64,000 nucleotides of DNA from Sepiola atlantica (GCA_963556195.1 OY744517.1:143080347-143144346); one strand, 5' to 3'; shown: positions 23,323 to 35,682, numbered from the stretch's first letter. Numbers and translations: made by a program. The notes: generated by a model from the sequence alone, not told the origin.

Positions 23323-23335
23323 GTAATAATGATAA
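23100..23335 (+). repeat. (AAAAAT)n and (TAA)n microsatellites
   Basis: A six-base A-rich array at about 23108-23165 is followed by a TAA array at about 23213-23330 with small interruptions. Confidence 0.95.
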
Positions 23336-24654
23336 ATATCACCATCATTACCATCTTGCTACTTGTGCAGTCATTGGGCGAAATAAGTCGACAAGTGATG
23401 GTAGGCTTTTTTGTTCTACTACCAATGACAAGGACTAAGTACCAGTTAATAATTAAGTGTTCAAGGTAGTGATCGAAGGGTTAAGTAATTGAGATTAGAT
23501 TAGTCCAAATGATATCAGTGTTAATAGCTGTCCCAGTTATGGGTTTATGTTAGAATTGGTAGTATGGCTGAGAGGCTATTGAGGCTGTGCATTATAGGTA
23601 GTACGTAGAGATTTGATGTTATTGGTAGTTTAGAGGGGTGGTTATATATTTATAGATTCATCATGACTTGTTGGGGTGGGATTGGGTGGTAAATTTGGGT
23701 GGGTGGGTAGGGGGTTATAGTGTGACAGAAACTGTTTAACAACCTACTGTTTAACAACCTACTGTTTACATTATTGTTATTATCTTTTAATTTTAATACA
23801 CAACACATTTTTACACTTTTAAGAACTAAATTTTTAAAAGTTACACTCGTTTTATTCATAAATTTAAAGTATAATTAACTGACAATGACAATTCTGTAAA
23901 AATTCACAGAAGAAGAAAGAAACAATCTGTTCACACATTTATTATTTCTAGAAGGTAATTATTAAATACAGTACATTATGGAGATAGATAATAAAAACAA
24001 CCGTTGAATGTACACATGGTCACGCTAACTATATATGTATTATTTTGCTTCATTTTACTTCAGTCAAAGTTCTCAGAAATCAAGAAGTCCCTTTCTGGGA
24101 TTAACAATTGATCTCTATATGAGATGCACAGATATTCGAATATTCTATTAAAATTATTCTTTATTTCTCAAACGTTGAGTTAGAAAAGAAGTTTAGAACA
24201 TTAGTTTTCTTCTCTCCAATTGACCAGTTTACTATATTATTGTATATCTTTCTTGCGATCTCTTGGTCTTACTGGATTCCATGACGAAAATTCATCTCGT
24301 CTGGTGTAGTATCCAGCTACCTGGTGTTACTTGAGGTAACATCACTAGAAAGAGGTGCACTATTCCTCGTATTGGCAAGTGTATAGCCGTGCCGAGAGAA
24401 TCTTATTTGTGCTGCAAATACTATGTTATGTTGAATATTTGGTCAGGGTTTATTTGTAGTGTGACGTATCCTCATGTGAGGTTATCCTGACAACCCCTTA
24501 TACAGAGAGACTGATGACACCAAAGGATGGTGTTTAGTAGGTAATTCAAACTCCCCAGTAGGCAATTCAAACTTCCCTTATAATAATGCCACCAAAATGT
24601 TTTCGAAAACCAAAACGATGAGTTTGTCTCAGGAGTAGCTAAATTACAAACCCT

Positions 24655-24775
24655 TTCTACAATCAAACCATATTCAGTAGAAACTTCAGTCTATGCTTGA
24701 CTTGCCCACCAAATGTCAGTCATGGATGCCCAATAGTCTTTTTTTTATCGTCGTTTAATGATACGCGGGAACAGT
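24655..24775 (+). mobile_element. Mariner-type MITE arm fragment
   Basis: The block TACAATCAAACCATATTCAG to TTTATCGTCGTTTAATGATA matches the left arm of the MITE at 40668. No second arm is close by. Confidence 0.5.
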
Positions 24776-25097
24776 TTGGCTATGATCTCAATTAAGTCAA
24801 CTGATTAATGATTCGATCAGACCTAACTGCACCTTCGGCATCGGCTCCTAAGCAATAGGCCACGGGTCAACCAAAACCTCGTGAGTGATATTGGGTACGA
24901 TGACACGATATGTCAACCATAAAATTGTATCGGCTGATATAATTGGATCCCGCTCGGATATGCCAGCCAAAGAATTGCTGCATTATTAATATGCATCATG
25001 CAGTAGGCTACGTAGGCCCGGAACGGATATCTAGGTGACATCCTTCACCCTCAAAACCGACAAATTCCCACCCAAGGAATCGTGAATAAATTAATAA
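24776..25097. other. Possible SINE-related segment
   Basis: GC-richer blocks such as CTTCGGCATCGGCTCCTAAG and ACCTCGTGAGTGATATTGGG resemble parts of molluscan tRNA-derived SINEs. I see no A or B box, so this is only a suggestion. Confidence 0.25.
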
Positions 25098-25556
25098 TCC
25101 TTTCTGCAATCAAACAAGAATGTGTACAAATAAACGTCAGTCTATAACTGAATTGTCCACCATGTTTCAGTCATGAATCTCCAACAGTCTTTGTTTTATA
25201 GTTATTCAGTAATAAGCTTACCTGGATACGATGTGCAAACTTGTCAATAAGTCTGACATATCCTACTCTTGATACTGTCCTGATTTGGTTTGTGATGCCT
25301 CTCTTCAGTTATAGAATTGTATGAGGATTGTTTTGATAGATATTATCTTTGAGATAAACCCACATATAAAAATCTGAGATGTTAAGTTCCGATGAGTGTA
25401 AAGCTCATCCAATCATGAGATTATCACCAAAATATCCTCGCATATGATTGAACAGCAATAAAATAAATAATGCTTGACATTCATGACTGAAACTTAACTT
25501 GGTGAACAAATCAGGCGTAGAATGAAGTGTATTTGGTTGGATTGCAGAAAGGATTA
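25098..25556. mobile_element. Tc1/mariner-type MITE with long terminal inverted repeats
   Basis: The left arm (CCTTTCTGCAATCAAACAAG at 25101, to about 25205) and the right arm (to ATTGCAGAAAGGATTATAA near 25558) are inverted copies of about 110 bp. The centre matches the transposase C-terminal segment seen at 40800-41050. It is a shortened element kept between its own long arms. Confidence 0.65.
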
Positions 25557-25594
25557 TAAATTGTATTAACGGTTCTAGGTAGAATAATTTTGTA

Positions 25595-27160
25595 AGTAAT
25601 CATGTATAATTGTTTTTGTGAGTAACACTGTAAAGTTTTTGTGAGTAACTCTGTATAATTTTTGTGAGTAATCCTGTAAAGTTTTTGTGAGTAATCCTGT
25701 ATATTTTTTGTGAGTAACACTGTAAAGTTTTTGTGAGTAATTCTGTATAATTTTTGTGAGTAACACTGTAAAGTTTTTGTGAGTAATTCTGTATAATTTT
25801 TGTGAGTAACCCTGTATAATTGTTTTTTTGAGAAACACTGTAAAGTTTTTGTGAGTAATCCTGTATAAATTTTTGAGTAACACTGTAACGTTTTTGTGAG
25901 TAATTCTGTATAATTTTTGTGAGTAACACTGTAACGTTTTTGTGAGTAATTCTGTATAATTTTTGTGAGTAATCCTGTATAATTTTTGTGAGTAACACTG
26001 TAACGTTTTGTGAGTAATTCTGTATAATTTTTGTGAGTAACACTGTAACGTTTTTGTGATTAATTCTGTATAATTTTTGTGAGTAACACTGTAAAGTTTT
26101 TGTGAGTAATTCTGTATAATTTTTGTGAGTAACACTGTAACGTTTTTGTGAGTAATTCTGTATAATTTTTGTGAGTAACACTGTAACGTTTTTGTGAGTA
26201 ATTCTGTATAATTTTTGTGAGTAACACTGTAACGTTTTTGTGAGTAACCCTGTATAATTTTTGTGAGTAACACTGTAACGTTTTTGTGAGTAACCCTGTA
26301 TAATTTTTGTGAGTAACCCTGTATAATTTTTGTGAGTAACCCTGTATAATTTTTGTGAGTAACACTGTAAAGTTTTTGTGAGTAATTCTGTATAATTTTT
26401 GTGTGTAACACTGTAAAGTTTTTGTGAGTAACCCTGTATAATTTTTGTGAGTAACACTGTAAAGTTTTTGTGAGTAATCCTGTATATTTTTTGAGTAATC
26501 CTGTATAATTTTTGTGAATAATCCTGTATAATTTTTGTAGAATAATCCTGTATAATTTTCATGAGTAACCGTGTATAATCTTTGTGAGTAATCCTGTACA
26601 ATCTGTGTGAATAATCCTGTATAATTGTTTTTGTGAGTAATCCTGTATCATTTTTGTGAGTTACCCTGTATAATTTTTTGGAGTAATACTGTATAAGTAT
26701 TGTGAGTAACCCTGTATAATTTTTGTGAATAATCCTGTACAATTTTTCATGAGTATCCCCGTATAATCTTTGTAAGTAACCCTGTATTATTTTTGTGAGT
26801 AACCCTATATACTTTTTATGAGTAACCCTGTATAATTTTTGTGAGTAATCCTGTATTATTTTGTAAGTAACCCTGTATAATTTTTGTGAGTAAGCCTGTA
26901 TAAGTTTTGTGAGTAAGCCTGTATAATTTTTGTGAGTAATCCTGTACAATTTTTGTGAGTAACCCTGTATAATTTTTGTGAGTAATCCTTTATAATTTTT
27001 GTAAGATTTCCTTTATAATTTTTGTGAGTTACCCTGTATATTTTTGTGAGTAAACCATGTATAATTTTTGTGAGTAACCCTGTATCATTTTTGTGAGTAA
27101 TCCTGTATCATTTTTGTGAGTAATCCTGTATAATCTTTGTGAGTAATCCTGTATAATTGT
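25595..27160. repeat. 23-bp minisatellite, about 68 copies
   Basis: Units such as TTTTTGTGAGTAACACTGTA plus ACG, and TTTTTGTGAGTAATTCTGTA plus TAA, repeat every 23 bp. Between about 25700 and 26300 two variants alternate, giving a 46-bp higher-order unit. The unit has no stop in minus-strand frames, so frames of 278 and 449 codons run across it. Their protein repeats every 23 residues (KNYTELLTK-type) and is an artefact of the array, not a gene. Confidence 0.95.
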
Positions 27161-27549
27161 TTTTTTATAATTGAAACAGTTTTTTGTTCCAGGATTAGAA
27201 AGTTATTTTAAACAATTTTTTTTCAAATTCAATCCATTTTTATCGACAACAGAAAATAGTAAAAAAAACTGTTATTGGGTTTTATATTTTAAAAAAGCTA
27301 ATTAAAAAGGATTTATTTATAGAAAATTTATCCTCAAAACAATTTACTTAAACTAATATTAATAAGAGCAGTACAGTTAGAACTTTGGTCGACTTAAACA
27401 TGACAGCGAACTAATATGTTCGTAAAAATTCAGAGAATATATAATCTCCATTTCTGTATAGATAAAAATGTTTTCGATAGGATATTTAGATATGCTCCAA
27501 AACTTTTTAAATGAAATGTGACCGAGTTTATTGATGTAAAACGATTTAT

Positions 27550-28070
27550 TTAACACTAATATTGTAAACGATATATTTTAGACGAATATTGTAAACGATA
27601 ACTTTTAGACGAATACTGTAAACGATTCATTTTAGATGAATATAGTAACCGATACATTTTAGACTAATATTGCAAACTATACGTGTTAGACAAATATTGT
27701 AAATGATACATTTAAGATAAATATTGTAAACGATACATTAAAAATGAATATCGTAAACGATACATTTAAAATGAATATCGTAAACGAAACATTTTAGACG
27801 AATATAGTAGACGAAACATTTTAGACGAATATTGTAAACGATATATTTAAGACTAATATTGTAAACGATACATTTTAGACAACTATTATAAACGATTAAT
27901 TTTAGATGAATATTGTAACTGATTCATTTAGACAAATATTGTAAACGATTCATTTTAGACGAATATTGTAAACGATTCATTTTAGATGAATATTTAAAAC
28001 GATCAATTTTTCACGGATATTGTAGATAATTTATTTTAGGCAATTTATCGAAATGATTCATTTTAGTCGA
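27550..28070. repeat. 27-bp minisatellite, about 19 copies
   Basis: Units like GAATATTGTAAACGATACAT plus TTTAGAC repeat every 27 bp with drift towards both ends. It lies 390 bp from the 23-bp array but shares no sequence with it. Confidence 0.9.
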
Positions 28071-28224
28071 ACGTGTCATGCCTTTCCTAAATGTGTATGC
28101 GTTCTATAAGAGAATGTGGCAGATCTGACTGAAATTGCACCTGGCTTTCACATCAATGACAGCGTAGCTACTGGTATTCTCTCTGACCCTTTCAACTCTT
28201 CTCTTCTGAATTGTCGGGATGATA

Positions 28225-28830
28225 AATTATTTATATTTGTTTGTTTCTCTTCTTGTCAGCACGGATATTTGTACGTGAAAAACATCGACGAGCACAAATG
28301 GTCAAAAACATTCCTGTTTTAACACAGGAACAAAATGTAAGTGTTGGTGAACGAGTTGCAATCCCTTATATCACACCAACCATAAAGCATGAAGGAATCC
28401 CAGTTATGGTGGTAGTGGTAATTAGGCTGGATGCTGGTGGATGACCTTTTCTTGCCGTAAAGTCAGGGATTTGCATCAGGTGAAGGGCAAATTGAATCAG
28501 ACCGACTATGAAAGTACGCTGTAGTATCATGCGATCCCATCTGAGATGCGTCTTGTGAGACAAGGATTTGTATCCGTGGAAGATAATGACTCAAATTATA
28601 TTAGTAAAGTCTGATAGAGATACAATAAAATTAAAAGGGAACAGTACGTCCTTCAATTTTTGTCTTGGACCGCGCAATCAGTGAACTTAAATCCCATCGG
28701 CATGTCAAAGGTTGTTTAACCCATATGTGTGCCTCACCTCTAGTAACTCTAGTAAGAAAAGCTAGCCAGAAGTGTCTTGCGTCTACCTCTATTCTTTGGT
28801 GGAACGAATGACGTGAATCTGTGAAGTAGT
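28225..28830 (+). pseudogene. Tc1-like transposase relic
   Basis: Several frames together read as the catalytic half of a Tc1 transposase: RVAIPYITPTIKHEGIPVMV (about 28350-28410), LNQTDYEST, HAIPSEMRLVRQGFVSVEDN (about 28525-28590), then LSWTAQSVNLNPI near 28665-28700. The D of EDND is the second catalytic Asp. The third catalytic position, normally D in AQSPDLNPIE, is N here, and frameshifts and stops are present. Dead element. Terminal repeats were not identified. Confidence 0.8.
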
Positions 28831-29750
28831 AATACCAGCCAAAAATTATTAATTTGATGAATGAAAAGTTGAAGAATATTTTTATACATTTTTAGTTTAA
28901 TCTGTAATTAGTATGGCTTAGTAAGACTTGTATTTTAGTATAATAAATAAAACCATTGCAGCGCTTAACTTGAATCATTAAAAGTAACGTTTTATGATTA
29001 GAAATAATATTTTTACAAATATTTTTCACTGATACTGTCTATTGGAACATTGGGAAAGTTTGGTTTGCAGAAAACTAATCTATATAATAACTTGAGATAT
29101 TCAAGAAAATGTACCTATTTACATAGAAACCGTGCATCACAGACTGTACTTAATGAGTAAATGTTACGGTTAAAGTAGGGCTTTGAAAATGGCTCCTTTT
29201 CCCTTCAGTTAGGAACACTTAAATTCCAAATAATCGTTAGATGGGGTTTCGGATGACGAACGTTGTGCCATTGAGAAAAAGATATGGTTTGTACTTTTGA
29301 TAGACAACAGAAGATTTCTCGCTTCATATTAAGATATTACAATATAAGATAGACGTCTTTTTGGCGCCGGTACTTTCTCCTCAAAACAGTCGTCGCCTCG
29401 CACCCTCGCTCTTCTCTACTTCACTGACATCAGATACTCTATCAGTCGCACTGCAAATGCGGGTAATTTTCTTTTGCCTACCTTAATTGATTCTAGCTTC
29501 TTGCTAAGCCAGTATAAAACAAAAAAGTATTTTACGATCCCACTAACCACATCGGCCAGGTATATTTCGCTATTTTCGTGTAGAACTCACGTGTCATTAT
29601 TTTTATTTACTGCACTTTAAGGACACCGCTTAACCAAACATTTTACTATTACACGGTAAAGAGGTAGTGGGAGGGGTCGGAAAGTATCAAGCTCTCATTG
29701 GTCGAACAAGTCACGTGTAAATATAGACAGAGACATTTTAAAATATTAAG
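28831..29750. other. Unannotated AT-rich sequence
   Basis: No recognised gene or repeat. Confidence 0.35.
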
Positions 29751-29759
29751 CTAATTACA

Positions 29760-29965
29760 ACGGGACCACTTCTCTGCATACTACAACATTGTCGTCTTCA
29801 AATCAAATGTAAACAAATACTTGTCATAAACTGTCAACATAAGGAATTAAATTATGTTCATTCCATTCATTATTTTCAATCTTCTCATAATATTCTTCAT
29901 CATCTCATTAATCATTATCCTCGAGTGGCTATTGACCTTCATCAATGATGAGTCATTAGTAAAAA
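29760..29965 (+). pseudogene. Non-LTR retrotransposon tail relic, copy 3
   Basis: Blocks ACAACATTGTCGTCTTCAAA, TGTAAACAAATACTTGTCATA and TTATCCTCGAGTGGCTATTG match the tails at 1381-1810 and 18190-18670. Only the last codons and 3' UTR remain. Confidence 0.7.
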
Positions 29966-30553
29966 CAATAGTTGGTTAGACGTAAAGCTAGCATACACAT
30001 AGACCGTGTAGAACGCTCTTTCCCCATTGCCATCTGAATGTAACATTCTAGACATTATGACACAATTAACCGGCCGGTGATTGTTTAGTGATAAAGGTGA
30101 TAAATGTGTATAATAAAGATTCAGTGTCTTTTGAAGTTATCAATTCATCCAGGGTCAAACGGGGAATCCAGATAAATCCACTAAAACGGAAGACATATAA
30201 AATATTAGCAGTACTTACTCGGCGTTGGTTGCTAGTGTTTTTTCTTGCAATTTGTTTCCGCTTATATATTTTTTAAACTATGTGATTTTTGCAAAATATT
30301 ATTTTATTTAAAGCAAATGGAAGCAATCTTATATTGACTAATACAGAGTTACGCCATTTTTTAAATATGGTGTCTATAAAAATAATTGCGACTTGATGAA
30401 AGTATTTTATGGAAGGAATTAAGTCGAATTTTATTGTTTTTTTAACAATATGCTGCAATGATCCGCTGAAAGAACTGTCGTCGAACCTGTAACAGATATT
30501 GATTTTCTGAAAAGAACACTAGAGATGACAAAAATCTAGAAAGAGCCTGACTG

Positions 30554-30558
<5 letters not shown>

Positions 30559-30620
<62 letters not shown>
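30559..30620. repeat. (AT)n microsatellite
   Basis: It abuts the left terminal inverted repeat of the Penelope-like element. Confidence 0.95.
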
Positions 30621-30621
<1 letters not shown>

Positions 30622-30724
30622 ATAAAATAAAATAATAAAATAAGGTGTCAATCAAATTTTATTATAATTCAAAGTTCAAGCAAAGTATCTTAACGTCCTT
30701 AGCTCATGAGTTTTCAAAGATAAT
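30621..30724 (+). repeat. Left terminal inverted repeat of the PLE
   Basis: The block CTTAACGTCCTTAGCTCATG (about 30690-30710) is the exact reverse complement of the right arm. The hammerhead-like core next to it is damaged at this end: the CTGAGGA counterpart reads GTAGGA. Confidence 0.9.
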
Positions 30725-30969
30725 TCTTCTCCTACCCCAACTAAGGAGGCTTATATATACAAATTGGTCCAGTCAATAAACAAGTTTTTGATAAATGTTA
30801 GATGGAGAGCTTACCATCATGATATGCAATCATCACCGGATCGGCTTGACATGTACGATACGAAACGGCAAAACACTAATGGAAGTGGCCTTCCGTTGTA
30901 CTCATTTAAAGAGCATACAAAGTTGAGAGAATCGCCGCAGCTCATTACGGCATTACATATCGGCAGAAT

Positions 30970-33236
30970 GATGACTTGGTCGAGTTTGAGAATGCCATTT
31001 TCGACTTGGTCAGAAGAATTAAATTCAAAAAGCGGAGTAAGTATTGCAGCGCTATCGTCAAAAAAAATAATGGATTTACCAGGGGAGTTAACAACCATAG
31101 GGATTTCATTATTCCGGCAGATAAGACTAAGAACTACTACAAGTTGGATTATACTCTTACAGGGACTTAATATACCGTGAGTTACATAAATCCTATAAAA
31201 TTGCACCTGTCCAATAAAATTATAGATATAAATTTAGAGGCTAAATCACTACTTACATATGTGAATTTAACCAACCATGCAGAAGTAGTAACGCCAGCCA
31301 CACTTAGATTTTCCCTAAAAGACCACGAGACTAACTTTCAACAAAACCCTTCAATACGGTTAATTTGCGTATCAAAATCTGACCTAGGCATAATCAGTAA
31401 AAGAATTCTTGATAGGGTCATTCCGGGAATCAGAAATAAAATTTTCTTTTCGTTGTGGCAATCTTCAGATAACGTAATTGAATGGTTTTTGAACCTTAAA
31501 GATAAACATAGATTAAGCTTTATAACTTTTGACATAGACAACTATTACCAATCTATTTCCCCATTTCTCTTAAATAAAGCTCTAAATTTAGCGAAAAATA
31601 ATTCAGACCTTACTGATCTGGAAATGAAACTTATCATTCTGGCCAGAAGATCTATTCTCCAATTCGAGGGCAAGTTATGGACTAGAAAGGACACCCCAAC
31701 GACTTCGATATTACTATGGGATTTCGGATTCTGCTCAAGTTACTGACCTAGTGGGTTTATTCCTCTTGAATGAAATCAAACATAGGTTTAAAAATATAAA
31801 AGGTGGCCTATACAGAGACGATGCCCTATTTGTCTCTGATGAGAGACCTAGAAGATATAGCGAACCAATTGAAGTCTTGCATGACTTTTTCAGAAATGTT
31901 GGCCTATCCATAACTGTTGATCCTGAGAGAAAAAAACCCTAATCTAACTCTTTTTTATGTGCACAAACTATCTAACCACCCGAAAGCTATAATTAATTCA
32001 ATAGTCCCGTCGGTTTCCAATAGAATATCTAAACTTTTCAGTTAATAAAAGCATTTTTAACCAAAACGCAAAATTTTATAACAATGCATTGCTTAACTCA
32101 AGATATTCTAAATAAATAACTTATAACCAAAACAAACAGGATGATACAACTGTAAATATTATTACACACAATATGACCACTAGCAATAGGAGCCGGACCA
32201 AAAGAGATGTAAATAACCATAGACCTCATAGGCACTCTATCATACCTGATGAAAATGACCAACATATAGATAGCCCTACACTGACTTCACGTAAACGCCA
32301 TAGAAGGAAAAATAATATTTGGTTTAACCCACGTTTTAATAACAACGTTAAAACCAATATCCCTAAGGAATTCTTTAAAATATTGGAAAATCCTTTAAAT
32401 ACCCACATAAATATAGCTCCATACTTAATAAAAATTCAATCAAAAGTTCATACTCTACTATGCCCAACATAGCCCAAACAATAATCTCAGCAAATAGCAA
32501 AAAATAAAATCTATCCAATCTAATTAAAGTTGCTCCAACCCCATTAATACATGCAATTGGACATATTCTGATATTGAGTATGCTTGTACCGTAACTGAAT
32601 TAAATAATTCTACAATGAATCCTAGAGACCACATAAATGCAGTCCCTAATCAAATTCCATAACTGAGCAATACAACTAATTTGCACCATAACTCTAGACA
32701 TAATAACTCTACTATCCATCTTCCGCCTCAGCAATCCGATAATGGATTCCCAATGGTGGGTAACGATAACGCTAACAATAATATACAATCAATTAACCAA
32801 CCTAATCTATATCATGAAAATACAGTAAATAGAAATAGACCCGTGAATAGGAATATAAATGGCTCAAGAACAAGAGTAAATCCTAAGATACGCACATATA
32901 TTTGTGCCACAGCAAATTTAATTAAATCCCGCATTTCTATGCATAATTACTCCTTCAATAACGATGTCGATAACAACAAAACATCACTGACCACTTTAGT
33001 TAAAAAACTTAAGATCCAATAATATTCCACACAATATAAAATGGACCATCCTAAAAAAATCAAACTCTTATAGCCCAGGATCCAGATCTTGTCTATGCAA
33101 TTCAGAAGCCGTAATGATAGCTACTGCACCTAAACATTTAAATCTGATCAATTCTAGAAATGAATTAGTTTCCAAATGTCGACATGGAAGGAAATTCAAG
33201 TATGCAATATGGAAACCACCGCCAATCCCACCGTAG
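30970..33236 (+). pseudogene. PLE reverse transcriptase / GIY-YIG polyprotein, frameshifted
   Basis: Frame pieces in order: VEFENAIFDLVRRIKFKKRS (30978) in the pre-RT region; then TLRFSLKDHETNFQQNPSIR (about 31300-31360); RT motif A, FITFDIDNYYQSISP (about 31522-31566), with a catalytic Asp; FDITMG (about 31705-31720), motif B region; and motif C, YRDDALF (about 31812-31832). GLSITVD follows near 31900-31925. A basic linker, RKRHRRKNNIWFNPRFNNNV (about 32290-32350), leads to an Asn-rich stretch and a GIY-YIG-like YICATANLIKSR (about 32898-32935). The tail has NSRNELVSKCRHGRKFK (about 33148-33200). At least two frameshifts lie near 31690-31735 and stops occur elsewhere. The GIY-YIG glycine is Cys here. 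Such polyproteins copy element RNA and cut target DNA. Confidence 0.82.
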
Positions 33237-33299
33237 CTGATTGAGTGAGTACAGAGTCCGGAGGTGTCCAGTTTTCGAGATGTGTTCGTTAAATCTTCC

Positions 33300-33780
33300 T
33301 TGCCTAAAAGGTTTGAACTCTGAAGTTGTAAAATTTTAAATATCTAAACTTTCAAACTCTAAATATCTTTGCAACTTCTTAATTAGGAAAAATTAAAACT
33401 TAAATTAAATTAAACTTCTTAATTTGGCAAAAATGAACCTTAAATTAAACCTCCTAATCTGATAAAATTAAATCTTAAATTAAAATATTAAATTATTAAA
33501 TTCCAATTACTTTAATAACTTCGTAATTAGGAAAAGTAAATCATAATTAGGAAAAATTAAATCTTAAATTAAATTAAACTTCTCAATTAGGAAAAATTAA
33601 ACCTTAAATTAAACTTCCTAATCTGATATAATTAAATTTAAATCTTAAATAAAACTATTAAATTATTAAATTCTAATCACTTTAATAACTTCGTAATTTC
33701 TAATCTGATAGAATTAAATCTTAAATTAAACTATTAAATTATTAAATTCTAATTATTTTAATAACTTCGTAAAATTTAAT
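33300..33780 (+). repeat. AT-rich tandem repeat inside the PLE 3' region
   Basis: Blocks CTTAAATTAAACTATTAAAT and TTTAATAACTTCGTAATT recur several times in the order expected of a degenerate ~100-190 bp tandem repeat. Confidence 0.7.
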
Positions 33781-33954
33781 TCCATAAATTTTCTATATTA
33801 TTTGATAGGGCGAGATTTGTGAAGTCTGTTTTTGTTGTAAGCTAGATATTTAAGTAGCTATTGGAGCATGTATACGTGATTGGACGATCTGACCTAAATA
33901 TCCCTACTCTATCCCTTGACCTAGACTTATTCTTTCACCTAGACAAGTAACATC

Positions 33955-34065
33955 CGGTTTGAGTTGAGTTGGGTTGAGTTGACAAGCGTGCCGACACAGG
34001 ATGTTGTTTCCTTCTTTCTTGGTTAAACTTGACAAGCTGGCCGATACAGGATGTTGTTTCTTTCT
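33955..34065 (+). repeat. Two-copy ~65-bp duplication inside the PLE
   Basis: GTTGACAAGCGTGCCGACAC with AGGATGTTGTTTCCTTCTT recurs as CTTGACAAGCTGGCCGATAC with AGGATGTTGTTTCTTTCTT. Confidence 0.75.
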
Positions 34066-34722
34066 TACTTAAAATGGACTTGTAACTTCCGCTTTGATAA
34101 CGTCGTTCGGAGAGGTAGACATGTAGCATTTTTAGTTTCGCCTTCCATTCGGCGAAAAAGGGTCTTGTTTGATTTGGCTTACGGGATAGCGAATACTTTC
34201 AAAATTTGATTATTTTTATTCGGCCCGGAGGAAGTGATGACGGTGGTTGTTGACTCAATTCAATTTTAATTTTGTTCAATTAGGATTTAACGGATTCTCC
34301 ATTTAACCAGTGAACTTTGTTTTGATTTGTACTGCGCAGATCAAGTTTTTGGAATTTGGAGTAAGTTTATTGAACTTTTTATATTATTTGATTTGATTTA
34401 TTTATCGCTTTAATAATCAACTTAAACATTGGATACTTTTCATTTCATCGATTGTTGACGCATCTCACGATTGGACAACTTTTTCAATTCTTTCAATTCC
34501 TCGTATTTAGACTGTCACTCAATCTTCAGTCAACCCTCTGGATGACTTTCCTGATTATGTTTTTTAAATTGTATGACTTGGATGGATTGTATAGATTCAA
34601 CAAAAAAGTATGTTTTTGGGTTGATATATTTTGTTTTATATATTTTTATGTATTTTTGTATATATTTTTATATATTTTCAAAGTGTAATTTTATTACCGG
34701 TCGTAATACCACTGCGGTAATG

Positions 34723-34769
34723 GTCCTCTGAGGAGAATAATTATCTTTGAAAACTCATGAGCTAAGGAC
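34723..34769 (+). ncRNA. Hammerhead-like motif in the right PLE terminal repeat
   Basis: Stem I arms GTCCT (34723-34727) and AGGAC (34765-34769) are exact complements. Core strand 1 is CTGAGGA (34728-34734) and core strand 2 is GAA (34749-34751). The helix III region contains the 8-bp palindrome CTCATGAG (34754-34761) and ends in TA before stem I. Stem II here closes only three pairs. The left repeat keeps a better stem II (AAGA-ATTA-TCTT). Related copies lie at 46344 and 48839. Confidence 0.5.
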
Positions 34770-34843
34770 GTTAAGATACTTTGCTTGAACTTTGAATTAT
34801 AATAAAATTTGATTTACACCTTATTTTATTATTTCATTTTATA
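34737..34843 (-). repeat. Right terminal inverted repeat of the PLE
   Basis: It is the near-perfect inverse of 30621-30724. The sequence beyond it to about 34880 (GCTCTATCCAGTATATTGAG) also recurs at 46240, so the full family end is longer than the arm seen on the left. Confidence 0.9.
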
Positions 34844-34944
34844 TAATAATAATAATGCTCTATCCAGTATATTGAGCTTCAGTTTTTATCTGGATGTTTC
34901 ACTAATTATAAGATATTACTTGACGCTTTATCTTTTGTTGGATT

Positions 34945-34949
<5 letters not shown>

Positions 34950-35025
<76 letters not shown>
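34950..35025. repeat. (AT)n microsatellite
   Basis: About 75 bp of AT. Confidence 0.95.
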
Positions 35026-35584
35026 CGTCGGGCAATTTGTCGATGGATTAAACTAATTATAAAACACATAAAACCTGAATATGATTCAGTTACAGACGAG
35101 TAAAATAGCATTTCACTTTTCGAAGCAAACAAATTCAATATGAAATTGACGGAGGCTAAACTTGAAGATAAAGAAAATGTCCAGAAAGGTAAAATAAGTG
35201 ACTTCTTGTGGTATTGTGGTAGTCACGCTGCAATTAAAACATTTCATATAAATGTTTTGTCAACTTAGAAATAACTGAAGATATGCAATCGGAATCGACC
35301 CGATGTTTATGCTAATAACGTAGGAACTGCGTCCTTATTGAACGCTAAAATTCAATATAAAATTTGTAACAAAAACATCCATGCAAATAAAAGGAAGTTA
35401 ATGTATGCCTGCCGATTAATAATTGTACAAATATGAATAACTTCATAGTCTATCAAAATAAAAAAGAATCAGTAACCATTTTCAAAAGCAAAACTTTTAA
35501 AATGACTGCATGAAACATCGCATGAAATCCCTCAAAATAATGTTCGTGAATTGATCATCAGCAGGTCTAAACGGTCCTTGCACA

Positions 35585-35628
<44 letters not shown>

Positions 35629-35682
35629 ATGTATATAGTTAGGTGTGTTTATATGTCTATATATCCGAAACTAACCGTAGTA

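Larger units (their letters stand above)
30621..34843 (+). mobile_element. Penelope-like retroelement relic with terminal inverted repeats
   Basis: The element is bounded by ~105-bp inverted repeats (30621-30724 and 34737-34843) that match almost perfectly. Inside, in order: N-terminal RT-associated region, reverse transcriptase, a basic linker, an Asn-rich segment, a GIY-YIG-like endonuclease and a Cys/His tail (30970-33236). A long AT-rich non-coding 3' region follows (33240-34730). The right repeat carries a hammerhead-like motif. Inverted terminal repeats and hammerhead motifs are both known for Penelope-like elements. Frameshifts and stops show it is inactive. Confidence 0.8.

Noticed and set aside
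25600..26949. 449-codon open frame on the minus strand
   Set aside because: It translates a 23-bp tandem array. The protein repeats every 23 residues and other frames of the array are open too.
25595..27160. CRISPR array
   Set aside because: Units are contiguous without spacers, and the DNA is clearly animal nuclear DNA.
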